Source: Unio delphinus (Eukaryota > Mollusca > Bivalvia > Unionida > Unionidae). From it: a stretch of 64,000 bases of DNA. The notes beneath the pieces are model-generated. The model saw nothing but the letters and a program-made list of their open reading frames with translations. It did not search any database and was not told the origin of the DNA. Of the stretch, positions 43,961-56,400 are shown in pieces. The stretch's first letter is position 1. Each line of letters opens with the position of its first letter. The position numbers were made by a program, and so were the translations under genes. The stretch is from contig JAQISU010000166.1 in NCBI GenBank assembly GCA_029339505.1, positions 6,005,001 to 6,069,000 on the forward strand. The letters run 5' to 3'.

Positions 43961-44335
43961 TATTATGATTGGGTAACATACTTGCAGAAGCAGAAACAAT
44001 TTTTTCCAAGTAAAATGTTTCTTTGAAAATAATTACCCAATCATAATACAACATATCCCCTCTCAGCCTCACCGCAGTTACATCCATAGAGAGTGTGCCT
44101 TATGCTCCAGTAGTAACTGAGAGGCTCTTAGGCTTTGCCACAAAGTCTTATACCAAAGGATAGATCCCGCTGCATGACCACCACAAAGCCTGCAGACAAC
44201 TTTTTTCTCCCTTAAGCTTGAAGCTTTGAAGTAGAATCTGGGAGGGCTTGATTTGTGAGGTAGTAGTAGTTCTCCTTACATATTATGATTGGGTAAGTAT
44301 TCTCAAAGAAACATATTTTATTAGAAAAACTTGGT
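43961..44335. repeat. Inverted and direct repeats at the end of the DIRS-like remnant
   Basis: TATTATGATTGGGTAA at 43961-43976 is repeated inverted at 44033-44048 and again direct at 44281-44296. The inverted and direct copies share about 45 further bases (CAAAGAAACAT..). Confidence 0.8.
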
Positions 44336-45765
44336 TTCTCTTGTAACCCAGAATCATCTACACATATTAGCCACAGACATTTCTGTCTTGCAAATTTGTT
44401 GTTTTTTTTGCAGATATGGAGAAAAAAAATCTTTACTGATGTTTACCATAGTGGGGATAAATTTACAATATGAAGTTTGTATTTCACAACGTTTGTCTTT
44501 GATTGTAAATAATTTAGTTTCAGTATACCTCAACAAGTTTCTATGAGAATGAATAATCATCACTTTATATAAATAAAATTGCTCAGTTCTGTATTATTTC
44601 AATACATCTTAATAAAATAAATAATCACTCTTTACATGATTTTTGTCTTTCATGCCAATTGATATTGTGCATGGAGAGATGAATAGAATGATTAAAGAAA
44701 GTTACTGGATTCATAGGTTAGATACATTGTATCTTAATAGCCTTAATACCAAGGCACTGTATACACTTGTCTAATTTTAATAAAAAGAATTTGTATCTAT
44801 TATACCTTTAATAAACACATAAATGTATGTGTGGTTTTATATCTCTACTTTATTATTTCACTAATTCAGTTTTCACTGGAGATTCGTGTATGTTTTTGAT
44901 CCTTTTGTTATGACATTACCTATAATTTATAATGTTAGATGAATGATGCAGTTGTTTTTTTAAAACAAAGTCGTCAGGTTTCTTGCTAAACATTGGTGCC
45001 TTATGAAGCATGCAGTAAATGTGAAACAAGATGGACAGATTTATATGCACTTGTGGGTTTTTTAAATTTCAATTCATATGGACATACAAACATGAACTAT
45101 CTGAATGTATTCACAAAAGTGACTTTATAATAAATGTTGGCATATGTAAAATTCAAAGCTTGGAATTGTACATATTAGAAATGCTAGAGTTGTTTCCCCT
45201 TAACTAAGAACTGTTGTAACACTCACATAACAAAGGAATCAAAATCCAGGCAACAGTTTTACTTTCAGTATCAACTTTTACCAGATCTAATTTGATCTTC
45301 ATGTTTTTTTACAAATGAAAAAAATAAAACTATGAGAAAATGACAAACATTGTTTCAGGCATGGCTGAGTCTAATTTTAGAATGTATTGCCATGTGTTTG
45401 CATGTTTTTGTGATGCCAGTAATACATTTTTGTTATAGTTCATACTCTAGTGAATTGGTATGGCAAACAACTGTAGTGTACCATGTGCATTCGGCAGTAT
45501 CCAGTTCCTTCCATAAAATGGAATGGTGCAGGAGCATGCCTTTGTTAGTTAATTTATACAAAAATGATTTAAATCATCAGTTGAGAAAGTTTTAAGTTGG
45601 GTGTAATTTGACATCAAAGCCTTATTTATTAAAATTTTCAGTTTTGTTGATATCTGACTGACATGTCCTTCTTTCATAGGTTAAAGGAAATTATTGAAAA
45701 TATGTGAACATTTTTGAGAATCAAAATCATGATAATACAAAAAATGTATATTCTTGGTTTTTCAG
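44336..45765. other. Host sequence without a supported gene
   Basis: Several AATAAA motifs and short frames only. A stretch after 'TTGTTTCAG' at about 45358 and one ending at 45595 look mildly protein-like on the plus strand, but lack clear exon boundaries. Confidence 0.4.
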
Positions 45766-45912
45766 TCCACTTCTTTCAAATTACTGTCTCCTCCATGTGA
45801 ACTTCTTAACTGCCATGCTCTTGCAAATGTCAACAGTTCATTTGCTTCATTTAAAATGCAATCAGATGATGAAGATGTGACAAGACACTCAAAGAAACAA
45901 ACTTTTATGTAA
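45766..45912 (+). CDS. Possible terminal exon of an unidentified plus-strand gene
   Basis: A good acceptor (TCTTGGTTTTTCAG) is followed by 48 open codons, 'STSFKLLSPPCELLNCHA' ... 'MQSDDEDVTRHSKKQTFM', ending in TAA. The Ser/Asp/Lys-rich tail is typical of a C-terminus. No family is recognised. Confidence 0.35.
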   Translation, partial: STSFKLLSPPCELLNCHALANVNSSFASFKMQSDDEDVTRHSKKQTFM

Positions 45913-46147
45913 ATTTATAGAAACTGTTCTTTGAATATCAAAATTACATCATTCACATCTAATTGCCATGCAGAGTATTTGTACCTCGGTGGGCAAACTT
46001 TAGTAAACAAAATTAGTTATTGGCTATAAGGATAGTCTTCATTTACCATGAAGCTTTCCAACATGATACAGTGCCTCTTTAATGTTTGTAAACAACAATG
46101 TATTTAATTTTGACGAATTAATGAAAAAGATGTGTTTTTAAAAATGA

Positions 46148-46148
46148 C

Positions 46149-46199
<51 letters not shown>

Positions 46200-46250
46200 G
46201 ACTTTGTAAAGTGCCTAATCATTAGAAGCTCTAAGCACTTTACAACATAT
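46148..46250 (+). repeat. (AAT)n microsatellite with adjacent short palindromic repeat
   Basis: About sixteen AAT units to 46195. 'GGACTTTGTAAAGTGC...GCACTTTACAA' at 46200-46246 follows, able to fold as a hairpin. Microsatellites attached to short palindromic sequences are common in bivalve genomes. Confidence 0.7.
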
Positions 46251-46769
46251 ATAATGATTTGAATACCAAACAAAACCACAAACAAAGACCATGAAATTAT
46301 AAAACAAAAAAAAAACATGCTGAAAATATTTAAAGTAGGTAACATTATTAAGTCTTGAAAGTTTGTTCTTGCAGTCAAAAAAGGTAAGTTTTAAGAGCAC
46401 AAAGCGATCATTGTGTCTTTATGTCTAATTTAAATGGGCAATTCATGACAAGAGTAGCTAACAGTAAGAATAGCACATTAAAATCTTATGGAACTAATAT
46501 TTAATTCTAAGATTATGGACAGATGTAATAAATTACTCTTTAAATTTCTAACAGTTTTGTTCATTAAAATGACAGGCGCATTCTTTACTTGTAGATGTTC
46601 TATACTTCTGTACATAAAACACCTATGATCTTTAGATTTAAAATATTTGTATAATTTAACTAAGATGCATGGACCATACAGTTTGAAATAAAGAATTCTA
46701 ATTTTATCTTAACCGGTTTGTATAGCCAGTATTGTACTGAGTTTGATACAATGCTAAAACATGCATTGA
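46251..46769. other. Host sequence, nothing recognised
   Basis: AT-rich, with no supported frame or repeat. Confidence 0.5.
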
Positions 46770-47155
46770 TATTATCTATTATAATGTACTGATATTATCC
46801 AATTATAATGCATTGATATTATCCAATTATAATGCATAGATATTATCCAATTATAATGCATTGATATAATCCAATTATAATGCGTTGATATCCAATTATA
46901 ATGCATTGATATTATCCAATTATAATCATTGATATTATCCAATTATAATGCATTGATATTATCCAATTATAATGCATTGATATTATCCAATTATAATGCA
47001 TTGATATTATCCAATTATAATGCATTGATATTATCCCATTATAATGCATTGATATTATCCAATTATAATGCATTGATATTATCCCATTATAATGCATTGA
47101 TATTATCCAATTATAATGCATTGATATTATCCAATTATAATGCATTGTATATCCA
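46770..47155 (+). repeat. 24-bp minisatellite
   Basis: About sixteen units of 'TTGATATTATCCAATTATAA' plus 'TGCA'. The 24-base period keeps frames open on both strands (NALILSNY and its reverse), which is not coding. Confidence 0.95.
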
Positions 47156-47713
47156 AAGACCCTATTAAAAATATGTTTTTTTATGATGTACATATAACAA
47201 AACTGTGACATGGCAACCAAGAACTTAATTTTGAGAAATTGTTATACTTTTCATTTTTCAAGGTTTCTGAGGTCTATTAAATTTTAGAAATAGAAGTATC
47301 AGAACCAAATGTATATTTGTAATGGTAGTATTGACAGCAGTGGTAGCAGCAACAATAATCAGTAAAAGAAGTAGTCAGAAGATAGGTAACATGAGAAAGA
47401 CAAGAATAACTGTGAAGTGATATTGATTGTAATTGTATTGACAAAATATTGACTTGACACAAAGTATGCTAATAATAATTATACTATATGCATATTATTT
47501 GACAAACTTGTTAGTATTATGTAAATTCAACATGCGTTCAAAGAAATATCATTAAATACAATCTTAGTTCTATTAAAATATTTACATTTATTTATTACTT
47601 TAATTCCTTAACTGTAGTAACTTTAGTGTTTACGGTTTCTCAGCTTTTTTGCAAAAAATACTGCTGAAATGTTTAACCAAATAAGCTGTTTGAATAGTAC
47701 CTTCATAACAATG
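47156..47713. other. Host sequence, nothing recognised
   Basis: No gene is supported. It ends in the (AAT)n run at 47714-47759 that is the target of the pogo-like element. Confidence 0.5.
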
Positions 47714-47759
<46 letters not shown>

Positions 47760-47761
<2 letters not shown>

Positions 47762-49062
47762 GTATTTTCCCGCATATATCCCGCAGACGCAGATAATCCG
47801 CACCCTCATATAGCCCGCGGGTTTTGGGGTTTTGTGTAAAAAATTGTTGGCATAACCCGCACCTTTGTATAACCCGCAACCATAGATTGATGAACTTTTT
47901 TGAGTATGTTCACATTGTCTACCATTACTGTTTTTAGAAGGACTGAATTTGTCAATGCTCACACGTGGATGACGAACGATACTACAACTACTACATTTTC
48001 ACTCACCCGCCCAACATGCAAATTTGTATTTACGCTATCAAGTCAGTCGGCCCCGGTCCATATTCATCCATCTGCATCAGTTCAAGTTAGTCACCCTGCC
48101 TCCACGTCAGATTTGAATTTTGAAGCCAGGTACTTGTGAGCCAGATATGCAATGATGTGAGATCCTGAGGCTGAATGCCACAATTGTCAATTTCGAATGT
48201 AGCTCACATGATGTCAACTATTCAGGCTCGGTACACAGTGCTTGTGCACGTAGGCTGTCTACAAGAGCTGTGCCTCAACTACAGGCTACATAAATACGGA
48301 CATTTCTAAATATTCTTGTATTCTTGTGAAGTGTAGATTCGAGTTTAAATAATTTCTTTCTGTTAATTTAAAAAATGACGAAACGAAAGTCTTACACAGC
48401 TGACTTCAAGCTAACTGCCATCGCTTATGTTGAAGTTCATTATTACAATAGAGCCAGGCAGAAAATTTGATATTGATGAGAGTGTAATCCGAGGTTGGAG
48501 AAAAGAAAAAGGAACATTAGAGAAGATGAATCCACGAAAACGTGCTCGTTGCGGACCTAAAGCAAAATGGCCTCACTGTGAAGCTGACCTGAAGTAGTGG
48601 ATCGTGGCCCAGCGGGACAACAACCGACCAGTCTCGACAGTTGCCATCAAACTGAAGGCCAAACTCATGGCGGCAGAGAAGCACATTGATGATTTCAAAG
48701 GAGGAATACATTGGGTATATAAATTTATGAAGAGGAACCAATTGTCAGTCAGAACACGAACGACCATCGGCCAACGTCTACCCGAGCATTGGGAGAAGAT
48801 GGATGATTTTCGTGAATTCGTCGCCAAGGAAATTCAGGAGCTTGACCTTCCCCATTCTGCCATTATTAATATCGACGAAGTATAATATATAAGTTATGTA
48901 GTTATGTTTTTCAAACAATATATTGAAATGTTATTATGTGTAAAAAAAATTGTGATATAGCCCGCACCCTTATATAACCCGCACCACCCCCCCACCCCCC
49001 CACCCCCCCGCAGGGTTTGTAAGATCTGGTATAACTCGCGGGATATATGCGGGAAAATACGG
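47760..49062 (+). mobile_element. 1.3-kb pogo/Tigger-like DNA transposon, internally deleted
   Basis: Terminal inverted repeats CTGTATTTTCCCGCATATAT... and ...ATATATGCGGGAAAATACGG match over at least 25 bases with one mismatch. The flanking target is TA (47758-47759 and 49063-49064), inside an (AAT)n tract. It carries a transposase start but lacks most of the DDE domain. Further 'CCCGCACC' blocks near both ends form subterminal repeats. A C-rich run sits at 48985-49012. Confidence 0.85.
48375..48885 (+). pseudogene. Pogo/Tigger-type transposase, truncated
   Basis: The ATG at 48375 begins 'MTKRKSYTADFKLTAIAY', the first helix-turn-helix of CENP-B/pogo proteins. The frame shifts at about 48450 into 'FDIDESVIRGWRKEKG' and has a TAG at 48596-48598. 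It then continues with the CENP-B-type second helix-turn-helix region ('FMKRNQLSVRTRTTIGQRLP') to 'AIINIDEV', where the first catalytic Asp would lie, and stops. The remaining two acidic residues and the rest of the DDE domain are missing. Confidence 0.75.
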
Positions 49063-49064
49063 TA

Positions 49065-49435
49065 ATAATAATAATAACAATAATAATAATAATAAATAGA
49101 ATGTTTTGTTTTATGGGATTTTTTTCATTACTTTCCAAATTAAGGCACTTCACTGCATTCTACACATATTTCTAATTCTGTGCTTGATTTTTAAAACAAA
49201 TGATTATACAAAACTACACCTGTAGATGAACACATACATGCACCACCTGTCAATGAACACACACAACACGTCAATAAACACACACAATACATGTCAATGA
49301 ACACACACACACACACATCACATGTCAATGAACACACACACATGTCAATGAACACACATGCACCACACCTGTAGATGGCCACATACACACAACACCTGTC
49401 AATGAACACATACACACAACACCTATAGATGAAAA
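49065..49435 (+). repeat. (AAT)n and CA-rich minisatellite
   Basis: The (AAT)n tract resumes after the transposon to 49096. From 49215 to 49430, units of 'ACACCTGTCAATGAACACAC' alternate with 'ACCTGTAGATGAACACATAC'. Confidence 0.8.
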
Positions 49436-50390
49436 CAGCTACATGCTTGCATCGAAGTTCAGCATCCGATATATTAATATTAACTCATTGTGTTAATCCA
49501 AAGTAATACAAAGATAAGGCAAAACATGGTAGAATAATGAATAATATATCCAAATATTTTCTTGCCTACATTTCTTGTCTTCTAACCTTAACTTGATACC
49601 CAGCTGATCATTTCTGCTATGTGTGCTGATCCTATGTTCTCTAACTTTATCTAGATATATCTGTCTGAACATCTTTACTGTCTCTGATGATTTTGTGTTC
49701 CAACTTTATTCATATACCTCTCATAACATCTCTTCTTTTCTGCATATCTTACATTCTAATTTTATCTATATACCTCTCCATGCCTATTTTCTCTGCTGAT
49801 CTTATGCCATAACCTTATTTGCATACCTCTAACACCTTACTGTCTCTACCGATCTTATCTTGTAACCTTATTTACATATCTGTTTTAACACCCCCACTGT
49901 CTCTACTGATCTCATCTTGTAACCTTTTAGACAATTTACAGATCTCCTGTCTCTACCGATCTCTCTACCGATCTCATCTTATGTTGTAACCTTATTTATA
50001 TGTTTCATCACCCCTACTGTAGCAGTATACTAGATGGAATGTTTGAATTGTTCACTGTTTGAAATTGGTAACTTGCAACTTCTATAGCTAATAGATCCCA
50101 AATTATGCACTGAGCTACAATGGTGAAACATTTTCTGACAAATAGGAAGGATGTTAAAATATTTGTTCATCCTTAATGCTTTATGACAACAAAGTCAAGC
50201 GTAAGCTAATTAAGTTTAGAAGAAAGACCAGTACAAAGTAAATCACAAAGAGTATCAATTATTATTTATGTGATTGTGTGATTGTATTTACTACATGCTG
50301 TGTATTTACTAAATGTTTGATTGAGGAGGGATACAAATCAAAATGTACAAATATGATGTATTACTTCCTCCTAATCCATATAAAAAGGCA
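49436..50390. other. Host sequence with degenerate repeats
   Basis: From 49560 to 50020, loosely repeated pieces such as 'CTGTCTCTACTGATCTCATC' and 'TTGTAACCTTATTTACATA'. No gene is supported. Confidence 0.5.
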
Positions 50391-50393
50391 AAC

Positions 50394-50399
50394 TTTATT
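50394..50399 (-). promoter_or_regulatory. Poly(A) signal AATAAA of the Death-domain gene
   Basis: On the minus strand AATAAA starts two bases after the TAA stop codon (50401-50403), giving a very short 3' UTR. Confidence 0.5.
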
Positions 50400-50400
50400 C

Positions 50401-50699
50401 TTATATATTGGTCAAAATATCTGGAACACCTTCTAAATCACATCCATTTTCTTTCATGGCTTTCAACAAGTTCAGTACAGTTGCTTCCTTATAATGTGAT
50501 CGTTTCCACTCTAAAAGAATCTGAAATATCACATTACTAGTATTGTTGTTGTTTTCCATCTCTATTTGGTCAATCTTTGCCTTCGGCACTCCCAGATCTA
50601 TACCAAGCAAGGGATATTCCTTTCCTATTTTCCGTGCTATGCGACTCAGTTCTTTTTCACTCGGTAATCGTTTCAAGACAGTTTCCGGAATTTGTAATT
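50401..50699 (-). CDS. Death-domain terminal exon
   Basis: On the minus strand a tract ending TGTTTTGCAG precedes the exon at 50699, and the frame is open to TAA at 50401-50403. About 95 residues fit a Death domain: 'LPSEKELSRIARKIGKEYPLLGIDLGVPKAKIDQIE' (helices 1-3 with the LGV-x-x-x-x-I-x-x-I-E pattern), 'VIFQILLEWKRSH' (helix 4 with the usual Trp), 'ATVLNLLKAMKENGCDLEGVPDIL' (helices 5-6). Death domains act in apoptosis and innate immune signalling, often together with CARD as in CRADD. Here it is the C-terminal domain of a minus-strand gene whose earlier exons lie to the right and are mostly unseen. Confidence 0.8.
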
Positions 50700-50969
50700 C
50701 TGCAAAACACGAACACAATAGGGCACATATAAACTTATAATACCATTATCATTAATACTAAAGATTCTTTAAACAAGAGAATGGTTTACTTTTAAAACAT
50801 TAATGTAAAAGATATAGTTATAAGCTTTCTGTAAACAAAAAGCAAAAGGATATACAAGACCTAATTAACAACTTTCTTTTAACAAAATTATTTTGTTTTT
50901 AAAAACTGGATAACAAAGGGTATAGTTCAATTCTGGTAAAGACACAGCAAAGTGATCCAATTTTTGCAT
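50700..50969. other. Intron-like sequence upstream of the Death-domain exon
   Basis: No other exon is recognised here. Confidence 0.4.
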
Positions 50970-52140
50970 ATACTACAGCATGCTGCTATTTCTGACCAAA
51001 ATAATGTAGCATGCTGCTATTTCTGACCTAGACAATTTAACATGCTGCTATTTCTGACCTAGATAATGTAGCATGCTGTTATTTCTGACCTAGACAATGT
51101 AGTGTGCTGCTATTTCTTACCTAGATAATGTAGCATGCTGCTATTTATGACCTAGATAATGTAGCATGCTGTTATTTATGACCTTGATAAGGTAGCATGC
51201 TGTTATTTCTGACCTAGATAATGTAGCATGCTGTTATTTCTGACCTAGATAATGTAGTATGCTGCTATTTCTGACCTAGATAATGTAACATGCTCTTTCT
51301 GACCTATATAATGTACCATGCAGTTATTTCCTACATAGACAATGTAGTGTGCTGCTATTTCTGACCTAGATAATGTAAACATGCTGCTATTTCTGACCTA
51401 GATAATGTAGCATGCTGCTGTTTCTAACCTAGACAATGTAGTGTGCTGCTATTTCTTACCTAGATAATGTAGCATGCTGTTATTTCTGACCTAGACAATG
51501 TAGTGTGCTGCTATTTCTTACCTAGATAATGTAGCATGCTGCTATTTCTTACCTAGATAATGTAGCATGCTGCTATTTCTGACCTAGATAATGTAGCATG
51601 CTGTTATTTATGACCTAGATAATGTAGCATGCTGTTATTTCTGACCTAGATAATGTAGCATGCTGTTACTTCTGACCTAGATAATGTAACATGCTGCTAT
51701 TTCTGACCTAGATAATGTATCATGCTCTTTCTGACCTATATAATGTACCATGCTGTTATTTCTGACCTAGACAATGTAGTGTGCTGCTATTTCTGACCTA
51801 GATAATGTAACATGCTGCTATTTCTGACCTAGATAATGTAGCATGCTGCTATTTCTAACCTAGACAATGTAACATGCTGCTATTTCTGACCTAGATAATG
51901 TAACATGCTGCTATTTCTGACCTACATAATGAATCATGTTACTACTTCTGACCTAGATAAATGTAGCATGCTGCTATTTCTTACCTAGAGAATGTAGCAT
52001 GCTGCTATTTCTTACCTAGATAATGTAGCGTGCTGCTATTTCTAACCTAGATAATGTTGCTTGCTGCTATTTCTAACCTAGATAATGTTGCTTGCTGCTA
52101 TTTCTGACCTATGATAATATAGCATACTGCTATTTCCGAC
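50970..52140 (+). repeat. 31-bp minisatellite
   Basis: About 37 units of 'GACCTAGATAATGTAGCATG' plus 'CTGCTATTTCT'. Variants (GTAGTGTG, GTAACATG, CATGCTCTTT) recur in the same order, suggesting multi-unit blocks that were duplicated. The array decays toward 52300. Confidence 0.95.
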
Positions 52141-52379
52141 CAGTTGTACTGAAAAGTGCTTATATTTCTGACTAATATAATGTAACATGCTCATATTTAT
52201 GACCTACATACTGTAGCAATGCCTTATTTCTGACTGATGTAAAAACCTAAAGTTTCTGACCAACATACTTTACTGTGATCATATTTCTGATCTAAAATTA
52301 TTTCTGTATGCATTTCTTTATAAAAATATTGACTGCCTTACAGTAACGACCTTCAGGAGTCACAGACAGAATAAAGTAT

Positions 52380-52790
52380 GGCTCTATGTTACATCTGTCT
52401 TCCCTGACCTCAATGCTTGTGTGTTTGATGTTACAACTGTCATCTCTGTGTGGATTTGATGTTACAACTGTCATCTCTGTGTGTTTTTGATGTTACAGCT
52501 GTTATCCCTGACCTCAACGCTTGTGTGTTTGATGTTACAACTGTCATCTCTGTGTGTATTTGATGTTACAACTGTCATTGATGTTACAACTTTCATCCCT
52601 GACCTCAATGCTTGTGTTAGATGTTACAACTGTCATCCCTGTGTGTATTTGATGTTTCAACTGTCATCCCTGACCTCTGTGTTTGTGTATTTAATGTTAC
52701 ATATGTCATCCATAACCTCAGTGCTTGTGTGTTTGATGTTACAACTGTCATTGTTGACCCCAATGCACAAGAGAGTTTGTTGTCACAAAC
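52380..52790 (+). repeat. ~42-bp minisatellite
   Basis: Units contain 'TTGATGTTACAACTGTCATC' and 'CCTGACCTCAATGCTTGTGT', about eight to ten in all, with partial units. Confidence 0.85.
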
Positions 52791-53419
52791 AATGACCTTT
52801 TCAAAGAAAAGGCAGGAATCCTGTTATCCTACCCTTCTGCCAATGAATAGGTGTGTGTGTGTGTGTGGATATGTCTGTGTGAGTAACATCACTGTTGATG
52901 AAAAGTTTTGTGTAGATATGCATGTATGAGTAACATCAGTAACTTCCAGTAAATGACAAAGCCAATGATCCATGCATACAATATATGTTGTTCACTACTT
53001 TCCCTGGGTAGACTCCAAATGATGCAATGATTATGCTGACCAAATTTAGATGAAGACAACAAGCCTGTAAATAACCTTATGTCTACAAACTAAAAGTATC
53101 CCATTGGTAAACATTAGTAATCAAGAAAGTCATTAGTGTCAGAAATGTAGGTTATTCTACCCTACTTTTTTTGGTTGGGTTAGGATGATATGCGGAACAC
53201 GTCATGGTTCCAGTTTAATTCTGTAGTAAAACAAACAATTAAAGCAATGAATGAAGGAATAGTAGGTTACTGTGGTATATGTCCACCAGTGGTGTTCCAG
53301 GATGAAGCAAATAATTCAATGGCCAGCCCCCATAAACACTCCATAACAAACAAATGGATTTTTCATTAACACAAATGTCTTTGCTGGTGTAAACCTGAAA
53401 ATACTTAGCTCATGCACAA
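52791..53419. other. Host sequence, nothing recognised
   Basis: A short (TG)n at 52852-52866 and no supported gene. Confidence 0.5.
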
Positions 53420-56400
53420 AAAGAAGATCAGTGTGGTCAATTTGCTCCATGTTAAGTAAAATGCTGACCATCTTGTACTAAAGAAGATCAGTGTGGTCAA
53501 TTTGCTCCATGTTAAGTAAAATGCTGACCATCTTGTACTAAAGAAGATCAGTGTGGTCAATTTGCTCCATGTTAAGTAAAATGCTGACCATCTTGTACTA
53601 AAGAAGATCAGTGTGGTCAATTTGCTCCATGTTAAGTAAAATGCTGACCATCTTGTACTAAAGAAGATCAGTGTGGTCAATTTGCTCCATGTTAAGTAAA
53701 ATGCTGACCATCTTGTACTAAAGAAGATCAGTGTGATCAATTTGCTCCATGTTAAGTAAAATGCTGACCATCTTGTACTAAAGAAGATCAGTGTGGTCAA
53801 TTTGCTCCATGTTAAGTAAAATGCTGACCATCTTGTACTAAAGAAGATCAGTGTGGTCAATTTGCTCCATGTTAAGTAAAATGCTGACCATCTTGTACTA
53901 AAGAAGATCAGTGTGGTCAATTTGCTCCATGCTAAGTAAAATGCTGACCATCTTGTACTAAAGAAGATCAGTGTGGTCAATTTGTTCCATGTTAAGTAAA
54001 ATGCCGACCATCTTGTACTAAAGAAGATCAGTGTGGTCAATTTGCTCCATGTTAAGTAAAATGCCGACCATCTTGTACTAAAGAAGATCAGTGTGGTCAA
54101 TTTGCTCCATGTTAAGTAAAATGCTGACCATCTTGTACTAAAGAAGATCAGTGTGGTCAATTTGCTCCATGTTAAGTAAAATGCCGACCATCTTGTACTA
54201 AAGATCAGTGTGGTCAATTGCCTCCATGTTAAGTAAAATGCTGACCATCTTGTACTAAAGAAGATCAGTGTGGTCAATTTGCTCCATGTTAAGTAAAATG
54301 CTGACCATCTTGTACTAAAGATCAGTGTGGTCAATTTGCTCCATGTTAAGTAAAATGCTGACCATCTTGTACTAAAGAAGATCAGTGTGGTCAATTTGCT
54401 CCATGTTAAGTAAAATGCTGACCATCTTGTACTAAAGAAGATCAGTGTGGTCAATTTGCTCCATGTTAAGTAAAATGCTGACCATCTTGTACTAAAGAAG
54501 ATCAGTGTGGTCAATTTGCTCCATGTTAAGTAAAATGCTGACCATCTTGTACTAAAGAAGATCAGTGTGATCAATTTGCTCCATGTTAAGTAAAATGCTG
54601 ACCATCTTGTACTAAAGAAGATCAGTGTGATCAATTTGCTCCATGTTAAGTAAAATGCTGACCATCTTGTACTAAAGAAGATCAGTGTGGTCAATTTGCT
54701 CCATGTTAAGTAAAATGCTGACCATCTTGTACTAAAGAAGATCAGTGTGGTCAATTTGCTCCATGTTAAGTAAAATGCTGACCATCTTGTACTAAAGAAG
54801 ATCAGTGTGGTCAATTTGCTCCATGTTAAGTAAAATGCTGACCATCTTGTACTAAAGAAGATCAGTGTGGTCAATTTGCTCCATGTTAAGTAAAATGCTG
54901 ACCATCTTGTACTAAAGAAGATCAGTGTGGTCAATTTGCTCCATGTTAAGTAAAATGCTGACCATCTTGTACTAAAGAAGATCAGTGTGGTCAATTTGCT
55001 CCATGTTAAGTAAAATGCTGACCATCTTGTACTAAAGAAGATCAGTGTGGTCAATTTGCTCCATGTTAAGTAAAATGCTGACCATCTTGTACTAAAGAAG
55101 ATCAGTGTGATCAATTTGCTCCATGTTAAGTAAAATGCTGACCATCTTGTACTAAAGAAGATCAGTGTGGTCAATTTGCTCCATGTTAAGTAAAATGCTG
55201 ACCATCCTGTACTAAAGAAGATCAGTGTGGTCAATTTGCTCCATGTTAAGTAAAATGCTGACCATCTTGTACTAAAGAAGATCAGTGTGGTCAATTTGTT
55301 CCATGTTAAGTAAAATGCTGACCATCTTGTACTAAAGAAGATCAGTGTGGTCAATTTGCTCCATGTTAAGTAAAATGCTGACCATCTTGTACTAAAGAAG
55401 ATCAGTGTGGTCAATTTGCTCCATGTTAAGTAAAATGCTGACCATCTTGTACTAAAGAAGATCAGTGTGGTCAATTTGCTCCATGTTAAGTAAAATGCTG
55501 ACCATCTTGTACTAAAGAAGATCAGTGTGATCAATTTGCTCCATGTTAAGTAAAATGCTGACCATCTTGTACTAAAGAAGATCAGTGTGGTCAATTTGCT
55601 CCATGTTAAGTAAAATGCTGACCATCTTGTACTAAAGATCAGTGTGGTCAATTTGCTCCATGTTAAGTAAAATGCCGACCATCTTGTACTAAAGAAGATC
55701 AGTGTGGTCAATTTGCTCCATGTTAAGTAAAATGCTGACCATCTTGTACTAAAGAAGATCATTGTGGTCAATTTGCTCCATGTTAAGTAAAATGCTGACC
55801 ATCTTGTACTAAAGAAGATCAGTGTGGTCAATTTGCTCCATGTTAAGTAAAATGCTGACCATCTTGTACTAAAGAAGATCAGTGTGATCAATTTGCTCCA
55901 TGTTAAGTAAAATGCTGACCATCTTGTACCAAAGAAGATCAGTGTGGTCAATTTGCTCCATGTTAAGTAAAATGCTGACCATCCTGTACTAAAGAAGATC
56001 AGTGTGGTCAATTTGCTCCATGTTAAGTAAAATGCTGACCATCTTGTACTAAAGAAGATCAGTGTGGTCAATTTGCTCCATGTTAAGTAAAATGCTGACC
56101 ATCTTGTACTAAAGAAGATCAGTGTGGTCAATTTGCTCCATGTTAAGTAAAATGCTGACCATCTTGTACTAAAGAAGATCAGTGTGGTCAATTTGCTCCA
56201 TGTTAAGTAAAATGCTGACCATCTTGTACTAAAGAAGATCAGTGTGGTCAATTTGCTCCATGTTAAGTAAAATGCTGACCATCTTGTACTAAAGAAGATC
56301 AGTGTGGTCAATTTGCTCCATGTTAAGTAAAATGCTGACCATCTTGTACTAAAGATCAGTGTGGTCAATTTGCTCCATGTTAAGTAAAATGTCGACCATC

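Larger units (their letters stand above)
42301..44335 (+). mobile_element. DIRS-like (tyrosine recombinase) retrotransposon remnant
   Basis: At 42305-42390 a plus-strand reading 'VTRWNAKLSS...LDPKAWAVDAL' fits the RNase H end of DIRS pol. At about 42600-42800 'STLKAYESKLHLFIQWC' and 'ALSTIKGYCSMISDTF' fit the N-terminal SAM-like part of the tyrosine recombinase that DIRS elements use instead of integrase. Frames are broken repeatedly and a 39-bp minisatellite interrupts the region. The right part has inverted repeats compatible with the internal complementary region of DIRS elements. The family assignment is from recognisable fragments only. Confidence 0.55.

Noticed and set aside
45350..45595. 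81-codon plus-strand frame after TTGTTTCAG
   Set aside because: The acceptor is plausible but the peptide is not recognisable and there is no clear partner exon; too weak to list as a gene.
46912..47220. Open frames on both strands with an eight-residue period
   Set aside because: Product of the 24-bp minisatellite.
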